Notes under the pieces: generated by a model | Told to the model about the DNA's origin: nothing | Seen by the model: only the letters and a program-made list of their open reading frames with translations | The model's database searches: none | Program-made: the position numbers and the translations under genes | In this document: piece after piece, positions 1 through 6,728 of the stretch | Layout of the letters: each line of letters starts with the position of its first letter | How positions within the stretch are numbered: position 1 is the stretch's first letter | Assembly (NCBI GenBank): GCA_029258405.1 | Contig: JARHYY010000091.1 | Coordinates: forward strand, 1 to 10,703 | DNA: 10,703 nucleotides | Source: Helicobacteraceae bacterium | GTDB lineage: Bacteria; Campylobacterota; Campylobacteria; Campylobacterales; Helicobacteraceae | Reading direction: 5' to 3'

Positions 1-1
1 A

Positions 2-40
2 AGCTTGCTACTTAAAGAACTCAACATAAATGCCCCCTAA
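2..40 (+). CDS. possible 3' end of an upstream gene (partial)
   Basis: One frame is open from the window edge and reads SLLLKELNINAP before a TAA at 38-40. The composition is protein-like (Leu/Lys/Glu-rich), while the other two plus-strand frames stop at 13-15 and 27-29. Twelve codons are too few to name a product or to exclude chance. If real, it would be the carboxyl end of a gene lying left of the window and transcribed in the same direction as ribE. Confidence 0.25.
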   Translation, partial: SLLLKELNINAP

Positions 41-200
41 AATTTCAAATTATGATTTTTTATTATTGCATAAAATATTATAAATTATTATAAAAAGTTC
101 TAAATTATGTATATATATATTTACAAATTAACATTCATTTCATATATCGAGATAAATAGAGAGCTTTTTAAGAAGTGTTTTTGTCATCTCTAGATTCTTA

Positions 201-209
201 TGTTATACT
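201..209 (+). promoter_or_regulatory. extended -10 promoter of ribE
   Basis: TG-T-TATACT matches the extended -10 form (TGnTATAAT) used by the Helicobacter housekeeping sigma factor, which often has no clear -35. It predicts transcription from about 216, giving a leader near 20 nt. It lies downstream of the ATG at 175, which argues that the longer reading frame starting there is not the real gene start. Confidence 0.65.
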
Positions 210-237
210 TGTATCTGTTTATGTTAGGAGTGTGCTT

Positions 238-855
238 ATGTTTAATGGATTGATTCGTGAAGTAGGCAAGGTGCTTGAATTTCAAGCACAAGAGCTTAGG
301 ATTGTCTCTAGACTCAAAGCAAATTTAGGCGATAGTATAGCGGTTAATGGGGCGTGCTTAAGCGTGAGTGCTTTACATGATAATGGTTTTAGTGTTATGG
401 TGAGCGAAGAGACATTAAAGCATATTGCATCTGAAAATTTCAAAGGTTTTATACATTTAGAACCAGCTATGAAATTAGGGGACAAAATAGATGGGCATTT
501 ATTGCAAGGGCATATAGATGCTATTGGGATAATTCGCTCCATTAAGCAGCATGATGTAGGGGTAGATTTTTTGATACAAATGCCCAAAAACATACAACAT
601 TTAATAGTCCCTAAAGGAAGTATTGGCATTGATGGCGTAAGCCTTACAGTTAATGAAGTGTTTAATGATTCATTTCGCCTTACGCTTATCCCGCTTACTT
701 TTAAAGAGAGCAATTTTTGCCATTATCACATTGGCAGAAGGGTAAATATAGAAACAGATATTATCGTTCGCTCTTTAGCACATATCTACAAACAACATCA
801 GCTTCAAAAAAAATTAACTTGGGATGAAGTTGATTCTATTATGATGCGTTATTGA
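238..855 (+). CDS. ribE: riboflavin synthase, alpha chain
   Basis: Riboflavin synthase converts two molecules of 6,7-dimethyl-8-ribityllumazine to riboflavin and a pyrimidine product, the last step of cytosolic riboflavin synthesis. The 205-residue protein is the usual family length and has the two tandem lumazine-binding barrels: MFNGLI at residues 1-6 with VNGACL at 37-42, then GDKIDGHLLQGHID at 81-94 with GIDGVSLTVN at 130-139. The family begins MF(T/N)G, AGGAG at 226-230 lies 7 nt upstream of this ATG, and a promoter lies just before it. I therefore chose 238 over the in-frame ATG at 175, which would add 21 unrelated residues. The gene appears monocistronic, and its last 17 bp overlap the end of convergent aroE. 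No FMN riboswitch is visible. Confidence 0.93.
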   Translation: MFNGLIREVGKVLEFQAQELRIVSRLKANLGDSIAVNGACLSVSALHDNGFSVMVSEETLKHIASENFKGFIHLEPAMKLGDKIDGHLLQGHIDAIGIIRSIKQHDVGVDFLIQMPKNIQHLIVPKGSIGIDGVSLTVNEVFNDSFRLTLIPLTFKESNFCHYHIGRRVNIETDIIVRSLAHIYKQHQLQKKLTWDEVDSIMMRY

Positions 856-1654
856 GTATTTGTTGAAAGATTTCTTCTTTGTCGCTTTTGATATTCATGG
901 CAGAAAGAAAATGATAACCGCTCAATGCAGCTTGCATTACAAGCATTTCTGAACCATCTATTACAGGTAATTCTAAGCTCTGTGCAAGGGCAAAAAAAGG
1001 TGTTGTTTTTCCATATACTATATCATACACAAGACATTGTTTAAGTGTTTTCATGTCTTGAAAAAGAGCAGTTACTTTTGAGGTAGATAAGGGCAGTATA
1101 TCATCTTGCAAACCAGCATTAGTAGCGTTAATCACTAAATCAAAAGTAATTGTAGGATTAAAGGTATCACTAAGGGCGGTTTGATAACCATTTTGTGCAA
1201 AAAATTCAAGTTTTTCATAAGAGCGATTTACAACAATGATATTGATTCCATGTTGCTTTAAAATATAAGCAATAGCCTTAGCACTCCCTCCTGCACCTAC
1301 AATAAGGGCATTCTTAGGGATAAATCGCCGAGCAATGGTACGATAAAAACCCTCTGCATCTGTATTATAGCCAATAACTTTATTGCCTTCTTGAATTAAG
1401 GTATTTACAGAGCCAATTTCTTTTGCTGCACCTCTTATTTCATCGCAATCTTTAAAGGCAACTTCTTTAAAAGGTATAGTTACATTCGCCCCCAAAAAGC
1501 CAAACTTCTTTAAAGTTTGCACAGGAGAGCCAGAAAGCTCTAGGCAATAAGGGCTATACCGAGCAGGAATACCCATTGAATAGAAAAAGGTATTAAAGAG
1601 CTGTGGTGATTTTGTGTGAGTAATAGGATTTCCAAAAACTACAAAATATTTCAT
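839..1654 (-). CDS. aroE: shikimate dehydrogenase (NADP+)
   Basis: AroE reduces 3-dehydroshikimate to shikimate with NADPH in the cytosolic pathway to chorismate. The 271-residue product has the family motifs in order: GNPITHTKSP (8-17) for shikimate binding, with Thr14 where many homologues have Ser; GANVTIPFKE (55-64) with catalytic Lys63; Asn84 in SVNTL; Asp99 in YNTDAEGF; the glycine-rich NADP loop GAGGSAKA (120-127) followed by NRS (143-145); and Gln241 near the end. I start at 1654 rather than an ATG 14 codons upstream, because AAGGAG at 1662-1667 precedes it and homologues begin at this point. The ATG shares its A with the csd5 stop (TAATG), which suggests translational coupling. It is last in the argG-purM-csd5-aroE operon, and its 3' end runs 17 bp into ribE. 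Confidence 0.94.
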   Translation of the reverse strand: MKYFVVFGNPITHTKSPQLFNTFFYSMGIPARYSPYCLELSGSPVQTLKKFGFLGANVTIPFKEVAFKDCDEIRGAAKEIGSVNTLIQEGNKVIGYNTDAEGFYRTIARRFIPKNALIVGAGGSAKAIAYILKQHGINIIVVNRSYEKLEFFAQNGYQTALSDTFNPTITFDLVINATNAGLQDDILPLSTSKVTALFQDMKTLKQCLVYDIVYGKTTPFFALAQSLELPVIDGSEMLVMQAALSGYHFLSAMNIKSDKEEIFQQILNNAS

Positions 1655-2382
1655 TAATTTTCTCCTTTTTGCTTCAAAAATGCTTGAGATACCCAACCTT
1701 CAGCTATTTTAAGCCAACCATCTCTTTCTTCTTGCACAAATACTTCTTGACCCTTTGTTTTTTTCGCTACAATGGGTGATTGCAATGAGGGCTGTTGTCG
1801 GACATTGAGCGAAACAGAGAGCACTTCATAGGGAATGCCCTCTTGCTTATTGTTATCAAGAGCTATGAGCAAGCGTTTAACAACCCAACCATTATGTATT
1901 CTTACCCATTCTCCTTGTATTTCTAATGCGGTAATTTCTTGCCCATGCACAACAGAGCCAACAACAGGTGCTGATTGTTTAGGCTCTTTTCTTACATTTA
2001 ATGAGCGTACATTGACTTTATATAAGGGATATGCTGGTTGTTGGTGCTGGATATTGTTTTGTGGTTGTGTTTGTTCCTCGCTAGAGGCTTGAGTTTGGGC
2101 TTCTTGGGTGGTTTCTGTTGTTATTTCTTCGTGAATTATTTCTGGTTCAGTTGGTGCAGATTGTATTTTTAATGCTTCTTGATGGTGCTGCAATGTTTCT
2201 TGTGTAATATTTTGAGATACAAAATATTGATTTTTTAGACTATAAGAAACTTCAAATATGGCATAATATATACCAAAACCTGCAAGTAGGATCATAATAG
2301 GTATAAAATAAATCCTTGAAAGTAAAACTATTTTTTCGAATGCATTTTTAAATATGCCTTTGTTGTCTATTTGTGCTATCAT
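1654..2382 (-). CDS. csd5: membrane-anchored tandem SH3b protein, Csd5-like cell-shape factor
   Basis: The 242-residue protein has a short cytoplasmic N-terminus, one hydrophobic membrane segment at about residues 22-44, a Gln/Glu/Thr-rich low-complexity stretch (about 58-117), and two bacterial SH3 domains at about 121-174 and 185-237. The repeats share SLNVR at their start and GW near their end (RIHNGWV, KIAEGWV). In H. pylori the gene next to aroE encodes Csd5, a membrane SH3 protein that binds cell wall and helps give helical shape; matching domain plan and neighbour support the name here. The SH3 part should face the periplasm (inference). The ribosome site is weak (AGAAG). It lies 14 bp after purM and its stop overlaps the aroE start, so it is probably co-transcribed. 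The tandem SH3 arrangement should be compared with H. pylori Csd5, which I recall as having one. Confidence 0.8.
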   Translation of the reverse strand: MIAQIDNKGIFKNAFEKIVLLSRIYFIPIMILLAGFGIYYAIFEVSYSLKNQYFVSQNITQETLQHHQEALKIQSAPTEPEIIHEEITTETTQEAQTQASSEEQTQPQNNIQHQQPAYPLYKVNVRSLNVRKEPKQSAPVVGSVVHGQEITALEIQGEWVRIHNGWVVKRLLIALDNNKQEGIPYEVLSVSLNVRQQPSLQSPIVAKKTKGQEVFVQEERDGWLKIAEGWVSQAFLKQKGEN

Positions 2383-2396
2383 TTTTCTTCTAAGGG

Positions 2397-3386
2397 CTAT
2401 ATGAGTTCCACCCCTTTTTCTCCTTCATAGATTTCACCAACAATGTAGCCCCCGCTTATAGAGGTTACTTTGTTGGCATTTGCTTTATCAACAGCTAAAA
2501 TCATTCCAGCACCCATATTAAATGTTCTATATGCTTCTTTTTCATCAACATGTTCTAAAATGAGGTTGAAAATTTCATGTTTAGGGATTTTATGTTTTTC
2601 TATAATTGCCCTTTGGTTTTCTTGCAAAATACGAGGAAGGTTTTCTATAATCCCCCCTCCTGTAATATGGGCTAAGGCATGGATATATGGTTTGAGTTTT
2701 TTAAATATTTTTACATAAATACATGTAGGTTCAAGTAAGATATCTATAAGAGGTTTTTTGCATATTTTTTGTTCTACATTATAATTACCCATTTTAAGAA
2801 TTTTACGCACCAAAGAATAACCATTAGAATGCAAACCGCTACTAGGCAAGGCTATAAGCGTATCGCCTATTTGTGCTCGTTTTGCAATATCACTTTTTTC
2901 AGCTATGCCCACACTAAAACCTGCAATATCAAAATGCCCTTTGTCATACATGCCCGGCATTTCAGCACTTTCTCCTCCTATTAATGAGCATTCAGCTTCT
3001 AAACAACCCTTTACAATGCTCTGTATAACACAAGCTGCAGATTTTGCATCAAGCTTGCCTGAAGCATAATAATCCAAAAAGAACAAAGGCATGGCAAAAT
3101 CACAGATGAGATCATTGACACACATAGCTACTAAATCAATGCCAATACCATCAAGTCTATTTACCTGTATGGCTAAGAGTAGCTTTGTGCCTACGCCATC
3201 AACAGAAGCTAATAAAATAGGTTCTTTATAACCACTTGGCAGAGCAAAAGCACCAGAAAAAGAGCCAATACCGCCAATAACATTTTTTTGAGCTGTTTGT
3301 TTTGCTAGAGGTTTGATATACTCAACAAGTTTATTGCCCTCATCAATATTCACTCCCGAGTCAATATATGTTATCTTGTTTGGCAT
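2397..3386 (-). CDS. purM: phosphoribosylformylglycinamidine cyclo-ligase (AIR synthetase)
   Basis: PurM closes FGAM to aminoimidazole ribonucleotide using ATP, the fifth step of de novo purine synthesis in the cytosol. The 329-residue length is about normal. Motifs are SGVNIDEGN (10-18), the ATP-binding ASVDGVGTKL (60-69), DLVAMCVND (84-92), PLFFLDYYASGKLD (100-113), GGESAEMPGMY (137-147), SSGLHSNGYSLVRK (182-195) and a later HITGGGIIENLPR. The segment before PLFFLDY reads CDFAM where the common form is VQGAE; this may be a lineage trait. The ATG has AGGA about 6 nt upstream and follows the argG stop by 8 bp, so the genes share a transcript. Presence of purM fits an enterohepatic Helicobacter or Campylobacter-like purine prototroph rather than H. 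pylori. Confidence 0.95.
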   Translation of the reverse strand: MPNKITYIDSGVNIDEGNKLVEYIKPLAKQTAQKNVIGGIGSFSGAFALPSGYKEPILLASVDGVGTKLLLAIQVNRLDGIGIDLVAMCVNDLICDFAMPLFFLDYYASGKLDAKSAACVIQSIVKGCLEAECSLIGGESAEMPGMYDKGHFDIAGFSVGIAEKSDIAKRAQIGDTLIALPSSGLHSNGYSLVRKILKMGNYNVEQKICKKPLIDILLEPTCIYVKIFKKLKPYIHALAHITGGGIIENLPRILQENQRAIIEKHKIPKHEIFNLILEHVDEKEAYRTFNMGAGMILAVDKANANKVTSISGGYIVGEIYEGEKGVELI

Positions 3387-3394
3387 TTCTGTTC

Positions 3395-4606
3395 CTATTT
3401 TTTATGCTTTTTATGGGCGATAATAAACCGTAGGGCATTGAGCTTGATAAAGCCTGCGGCATCTTTTTGGTTATATACATTATCCTCTTCAAAGGTACTA
3501 TAAGCAGAATCAAAAAGAGATGTTTTTGATTCTCGCCCTACGACAATAACATTACCCTTATACAGCTTAAGCCTTACTGTACCTTCTATATTGTTTTGTG
3601 TTTGGTTTATGAGCTCTTGCAATGCTTTTCGTTCAGGCGAAAACCAATAGCCATTATAAATTAATGCGGCATATCTTGGCATAAGCTCATCTTTTAAATG
3701 AGCCTCTTCCCTATCAAGACAAAGCGATTCAATAGCACGATGTGCCTTGAGGTAAATACTGCCCCCGGGTGTTTCATAGCAACCTCGCGATTTCATGCCA
3801 ACATATCTATTTTCTACCAAATCCAATCGTCCAATTCCATGTTTGCAACCAAATGTATTCAAAGTTTCCCAAAATTCTGCTGCTTTAAGCATGGTGTTAT
3901 TAATGGCAATTCCATCACCTTTTTTAAAGGTTATACTTATTTCTTCGGCTTCATCTGGTGCGTTGAATGGAGATACGCTCCAACGCCACATATCATCTTG
4001 TGGTTCGCAATTTGGGTCTTCTAAGATTTGTCCTTCATAGCTAATATGCAATAAATTAGCATCCATAGAATAGGGCGATTTTGTACCCTGTTTTTCTATC
4101 TCTATGCCTGATTTTTGAGCATATTCTAAAAGCTTTTCTCGGCTATTTAAATCCCATTCTCTCCAAGGTGCAATAATATGGATATGAGGATTGAGTGCAT
4201 AAGCACCTAATTCAAAACGAACCTGATCATTGCCTTTTCCTGTTGCCCCGTGTGATATTGCATCTGCTCCAACTTGAGCAGCAATTTCTATAAGCCTTTT
4301 GGCGATTAAAGGGCGGGCGATGCTTGTCCCAAGCAGGTATTCTCCTTCATAAAGTGCATTTGCTCTAAACATAGGAAAAATGAAATCAGATACAAACTCT
4401 TGACGCAAATCTTCTATAAAAATATTTTCTTTTTTTATGCCTAGCTTAAGGGCTTTTTCTCGTGCAAGCTCTAGCTCTTCTCCTTGTCCAATATCTGCTG
4501 TAAAGGTAACAACCTCGCAATTATAGGTATCGCCTAACCATTTTAAAATTACGCTAGTATCCAATCCACCAGAATATGCCAAAACAACCTTTTTGATTTT
4601 TTTCAA
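3395..4606 (-). CDS. argG: argininosuccinate synthase
   Basis: ArgG joins citrulline and aspartate with ATP to make argininosuccinate, the penultimate step to arginine. The 403-residue protein has the PP-loop AYSGGLDTS at 10-18, LLGTSIARP at 91-99 and HGATGKGNDQVRFE at 119-132, and normal length. The start codon is TTG (4604-4606): the protein begins at the expected distance before the PP-loop, a strong AGGAGG (4612-4617) lies 5 nt upstream, and the next Met is near residue 79. It is the first gene of an operon with purM, csd5 and aroE. Its predicted promoter overlaps that of the divergent S4-domain gene. H. pylori lacks argG, so this gene helps place the organism. Confidence 0.95.
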   Translation of the reverse strand: MKKIKKVVLAYSGGLDTSVILKWLGDTYNCEVVTFTADIGQGEELELAREKALKLGIKKENIFIEDLRQEFVSDFIFPMFRANALYEGEYLLGTSIARPLIAKRLIEIAAQVGADAISHGATGKGNDQVRFELGAYALNPHIHIIAPWREWDLNSREKLLEYAQKSGIEIEKQGTKSPYSMDANLLHISYEGQILEDPNCEPQDDMWRWSVSPFNAPDEAEEISITFKKGDGIAINNTMLKAAEFWETLNTFGCKHGIGRLDLVENRYVGMKSRGCYETPGGSIYLKAHRAIESLCLDREEAHLKDELMPRYAALIYNGYWFSPERKALQELINQTQNNIEGTVRLKLYKGNVIVVGRESKTSLFDSAYSTFEEDNVYNQKDAAGFIKLNALRFIIAHKKHKK

Positions 4607-4611
4607 AGTTT

Positions 4612-4617
4612 CCTCCT
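4612..4617 (-). promoter_or_regulatory. ribosome binding site that fixes the argG TTG start
   Basis: The minus strand reads AGGAGG followed by 5 nt and then TTG. No ATG or GTG in the argG frame lies nearby, so this near-perfect site supports TTG as the initiator. Confidence 0.75.
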
Positions 4618-4630
4618 GCGATGGTTCTTA

Positions 4631-4639
4631 TGCTATAAT
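4631..4639 (+). promoter_or_regulatory. extended -10 promoter of the S4-domain gene
   Basis: TG-C-TATAAT is a perfect extended -10. It predicts a start near 4646 and a leader of about 14 nt containing AAGGA (4650-4654) before the ATG at 4660. Confidence 0.75.
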
Positions 4640-4646
4640 TTTAACA
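4638..4646 (-). promoter_or_regulatory. extended -10 promoter of the argG operon, overlapping the divergent promoter
   Basis: Read on the minus strand this is TG-T-TAAAAT, an extended -10 with one mismatch to TATAAT. It predicts transcription from about 4631 and a leader near 25 nt that includes the argG ribosome site. Its hexamer overlaps the opposing TATAAT by 2 bp. Confidence 0.5.
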
Positions 4647-4659
4647 CAAAAGGACTATA

Positions 4660-4914
4660 ATGCGTATTGATAAATTTATGAATATAACCAATATAACAAA
4701 ATGTCGCCGCATTGCTCAAGATATGATTGCTCATAATGTGGTTAAGATTAATGGAGCAACAATCAAAGCAAGCCATAATATCAAAATTGGCGATATTATT
4801 GAAATTGCCTATTTAGAGCAACCAAAATTTTTTAAAGTTTTAAAAATACCAGAAAAAAAGAGCATTCCTAAGGCTCTTAAACATGAATATATTACACCAA
4901 TATCAGAATCTTGA
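4660..4914 (+). CDS. small S4-domain RNA-binding protein (Hsp15/RqcP type)
   Basis: The 84-residue basic protein is essentially one S4 fold: MRIDKFMNITNITK at the start, the core CRRIAQDMIAHNVVKING (15-32), and GDIIEIAY (44-51). This resembles Hsp15/RqcP-type S4 proteins, which bind 23S rRNA and tRNA on stalled 50S subunits. In bacteria with RqcH, the RqcP member helps add alanine tails to stuck nascent chains. A role in ribosome rescue is inferred from the family; the S4 fold itself is clear. It has its own strong promoter and ribosome site (AAGGA), and its last 12 bp overlap the end of convergent flhB. Other small S4 proteins, such as YbcJ-like ones, cannot be excluded. Confidence 0.82.
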   Translation: MRIDKFMNITNITKCRRIAQDMIAHNVVKINGATIKASHNIKIGDIIEIAYLEQPKFFKVLKIPEKKSIPKALKHEYITPISES

Positions 4915-5979
4915 TTGTAGCCTACCTCTTTCTTCATTAATCCTATGCACTTCAGCCAACACTTGGGCAACTGCTTCAAATAGGCTCTCTGGAATCTCTT
5001 GGTTAATATCAACAATTTTATAGAGCTCTCTAGCTAAAGGGGGGTTTTCTATTACTACAATATCATGTTCATATGCGATAGCTTTAATACGCATGGCTAA
5101 ATGATCAATACCCTTAGCAACAACTACAGGTGCACTATCTTGAGGTTGATGAAATCGCAGGGCAATGGCATAATGTGTAGGGTTAGTGATAACCACGCTT
5201 GCACCGGGTATTTGTTGCATCATACGCTTTCTTGAGGCTTGAAACATGAGAGAACGAATTTTTTGCTTTATTTCTGGGTTACCTTCTTGTTGCTTGAATT
5301 CATCTTTAACTTCTTGTTTGGTCATTTTAAGTCCTTTGAAATAGCGCCTCCTCTTAATCGCAAAATCAATAGCACTCATCACAAAAAAGAAGAGCAACAA
5401 AATAGCTGCAAGTATTAATGCCTTATCAGCCAGCCAACGCATTTGAGAAAAAAGGGGCATGAGGGCTACTGTGGTAAGTTCTCGCACAAACAATAAAAAC
5501 ACCCAAAAACCAATACCAAAAGCCGCGAGTACTTTTATAGTAAGCAAAAAGCCATCAGTAATTTTTTTGAGTGAAAAAAGGTTTTTCATGCCGCTTATAG
5601 GATTGATTTTTGCCAAATTGAATTTAACAGCTTTGCTTGAGAGCAAAAAACCAAACTGTCCTACATTGCTTGCAAATGCCACAATAATAAGAGCTGCAAA
5701 AAAAGGAGCAACAATAAGGGCTAATTCTTGTATAAACCGCAAACCAATAGAAATGATATTAGGAACATTTAACTCCACTCCAAAAAGCTGCATGGCAAAG
5801 ATATAAATATTCATGCTTCGTTCTACAATATAGCCAAAGAGTATGTAAAGCAGCACAAAACCAACGAGCAAACCAAAAAAGCCAACAACCTCCGGGCTTT
5901 TGGGGACATTTCCTTCTTCGCGTGCTTTTTCAAGCTTTTTGGCGGTGGGTTCTTCTGTTTTTTCGTCTTGATCTGCCAT
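4903..5979 (-). CDS. flhB: flagellar type III export switch protein FlhB
   Basis: FlhB is an inner-membrane part of the flagellar export gate; autocleavage of its cytoplasmic domain switches export from rod/hook to filament substrates. The 358-residue protein starts with the charged segment typical of the family (KTEEPTAKKLEKAREEG, 7-23). It has four hydrophobic segments (about 32-52, 86-104, 145-167, 187-207), the linker KMTKQEVKDEFKQQEGNPEIK (218-238), and the cleavage site NPTH at 266-269, with cleavage expected between Asn266 and Pro267. The ATG has AAAGGA upstream. It follows mobA by 9 bp and is likely co-transcribed; the same mobA-flhB neighbourhood exists in H. pylori. It ends inside the 3' end of the S4 gene. 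Confidence 0.96.
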   Translation of the reverse strand: MADQDEKTEEPTAKKLEKAREEGNVPKSPEVVGFFGLLVGFVLLYILFGYIVERSMNIYIFAMQLFGVELNVPNIISIGLRFIQELALIVAPFFAALIIVAFASNVGQFGFLLSSKAVKFNLAKINPISGMKNLFSLKKITDGFLLTIKVLAAFGIGFWVFLLFVRELTTVALMPLFSQMRWLADKALILAAILLLFFFVMSAIDFAIKRRRYFKGLKMTKQEVKDEFKQQEGNPEIKQKIRSLMFQASRKRMMQQIPGASVVITNPTHYAIALRFHQPQDSAPVVVAKGIDHLAMRIKAIAYEHDIVVIENPPLARELYKIVDINQEIPESLFEAVAQVLAEVHRINEERGRLQSRF

Positions 5980-5988
5980 AGCTATCCT

Positions 5989-6588
5989 TTATAATCTTTG
6001 TTGTGCGAGTATATAGTCTTCTAAGGTGTTTAGGTTGGTAAATTCCTCTATTTTATTGCAAAAAAAATATTTTATATTTACAAAGCGATGCATTTCTTGC
6101 AAGCGATATATTTTATGCTGTATCATAGATACAATACCCTTAAGTGCTGTTTTTTTATATATGCCAATAAGATGATGCTTATGTTGAGAATCACAAAAAG
6201 CAAGGATATCATAAGCTTGTTCATTGCACATAATCTCATGAACACTTTGTGCAGAAACAAAAGGGCTATCTACTGTAATGATAAAATGCTCATCATAAGG
6301 AGAGCACTCTAAAATAGTTTTTAACCCAGAAAGAGGAGAGGAGATATGTATATTATCTATAAAAATATTATCACCCCAAATGCCCTTTTGGTTTTTTTTG
6401 CTTGAAATAAATACTTCTGCAAAAAACCCCCATTCTTTAAGCCGCTGGTATTGATATTCAAGCAAATAGGTTGCCCCAAAAGAGAGATAGCTTTTATCTT
6501 GTTGCATTCGTTTGCTCTCCCCCCCACATAAAATAACAGCGGCAATTTTTCGCAAAGCTCCACCTCTTGTTTTTCTCTTTCTTGACAT
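5989..6588 (-). CDS. mobA: molybdenum cofactor guanylyltransferase (MobA)
   Basis: MobA transfers GMP from GTP to molybdopterin to make the guanine dinucleotide cofactor for enzymes such as formate dehydrogenase and nitrate or TMAO reductases. The 199-residue protein has the nucleotidyltransferase signature AAVILCGGESKRM (16-28) with DKS at 31-33, and the metal-binding Asp107 in ITVDSPF. The match is diverged: RMQQDK replaces the common RMGG.DK. The start is uncertain. The ATG at 6588 has no ribosome site and adds a basic leader (MSRKRKTRGGA). A TTG at 6553-6555 sits behind AGAGGTGGAG and would give 188 residues starting just before the fold. The GGE motif is coded by seven consecutive G. It lies first in a mobA-flhB unit. 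A related nucleotidyltransferase is possible, but the flhB neighbour supports MobA. Confidence 0.85.
   Translation of the reverse strand: MSRKRKTRGGALRKIAAVILCGGESKRMQQDKSYLSFGATYLLEYQYQRLKEWGFFAEVFISSKKNQKGIWGDNIFIDNIHISSPLSGLKTILECSPYDEHFIITVDSPFVSAQSVHEIMCNEQAYDILAFCDSQHKHHLIGIYKKTALKGIVSMIQHKIYRLQEMHRFVNIKYFFCNKIEEFTNLNTLEDYILAQQRL
6556..6567 (-). promoter_or_regulatory. candidate ribosome binding site for an alternative mobA TTG start
   Basis: The minus strand reads AGAGGTGGAGCT directly before TTG (6555-6553) in the mobA frame. The ATG 33 nt upstream has only ATCTATGTTAAA before it, with no Shine-Dalgarno match. A weak -10 (TACTAT, minus strand, 6606-6601) would start the transcript near 6594, leaving no leader for that ATG. 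Confidence 0.4.
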
Positions 6589-6686
6589 TTTAACATAGAT
6601 ATAGTAACCTAAATTAAAATTTTTGACATAAATATTTTTAAAAACTTTTGCTCATTACAATACGATGAATTCATTTTTCAAAAATA

Positions 6687-6695
6687 TGTTATACT
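6687..6695 (+). promoter_or_regulatory. extended -10 promoter of the Crp/Fnr-type regulator gene
   Basis: TG-T-TATACT is identical to the ribE extended -10. It predicts a start near 6702 and a leader of about 27 nt. No AAGGAG-like site is visible between it and the ATG at 6729. Confidence 0.65.
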
Positions 6696-6728
6696 TCGAT
6701 TCACATTAATATCTATACATAAATAAAA

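Noticed and set aside
1..6. HindIII site at the first base as a cloning artefact
   Set aside because: A single six-base match is expected often in AT-rich DNA, and nothing else suggests vector sequence.
111..120. AT dinucleotide run as a phase-variable repeat
   Set aside because: It has only five units and does not lie within a coding frame or a clear promoter spacer.
175..237. In-frame ATG extending ribE by 21 residues
   Set aside because: The family starts at MFNGLI, AGGAG lies before the ATG at 238, and the likely promoter lies inside the extension.
1655..1696. In-frame ATG extending aroE by 14 residues into csd5
   Set aside because: Homologues begin at MKYFVVFGNP, and AAGGAG sits correctly before the ATG at 1654.
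6357..6596. 79-codon minus-strand frame overlapping mobA
   Set aside because: It is out of frame with the clear nucleotidyltransferase motifs and has no recognisable family pattern or ribosome site.
6590..6608. TTAAC and GTAAC near the mobA start as an NssR site
   Set aside because: They are direct rather than inverted and have the wrong spacing, so they do not match TTAAC-N4-GTTAA.
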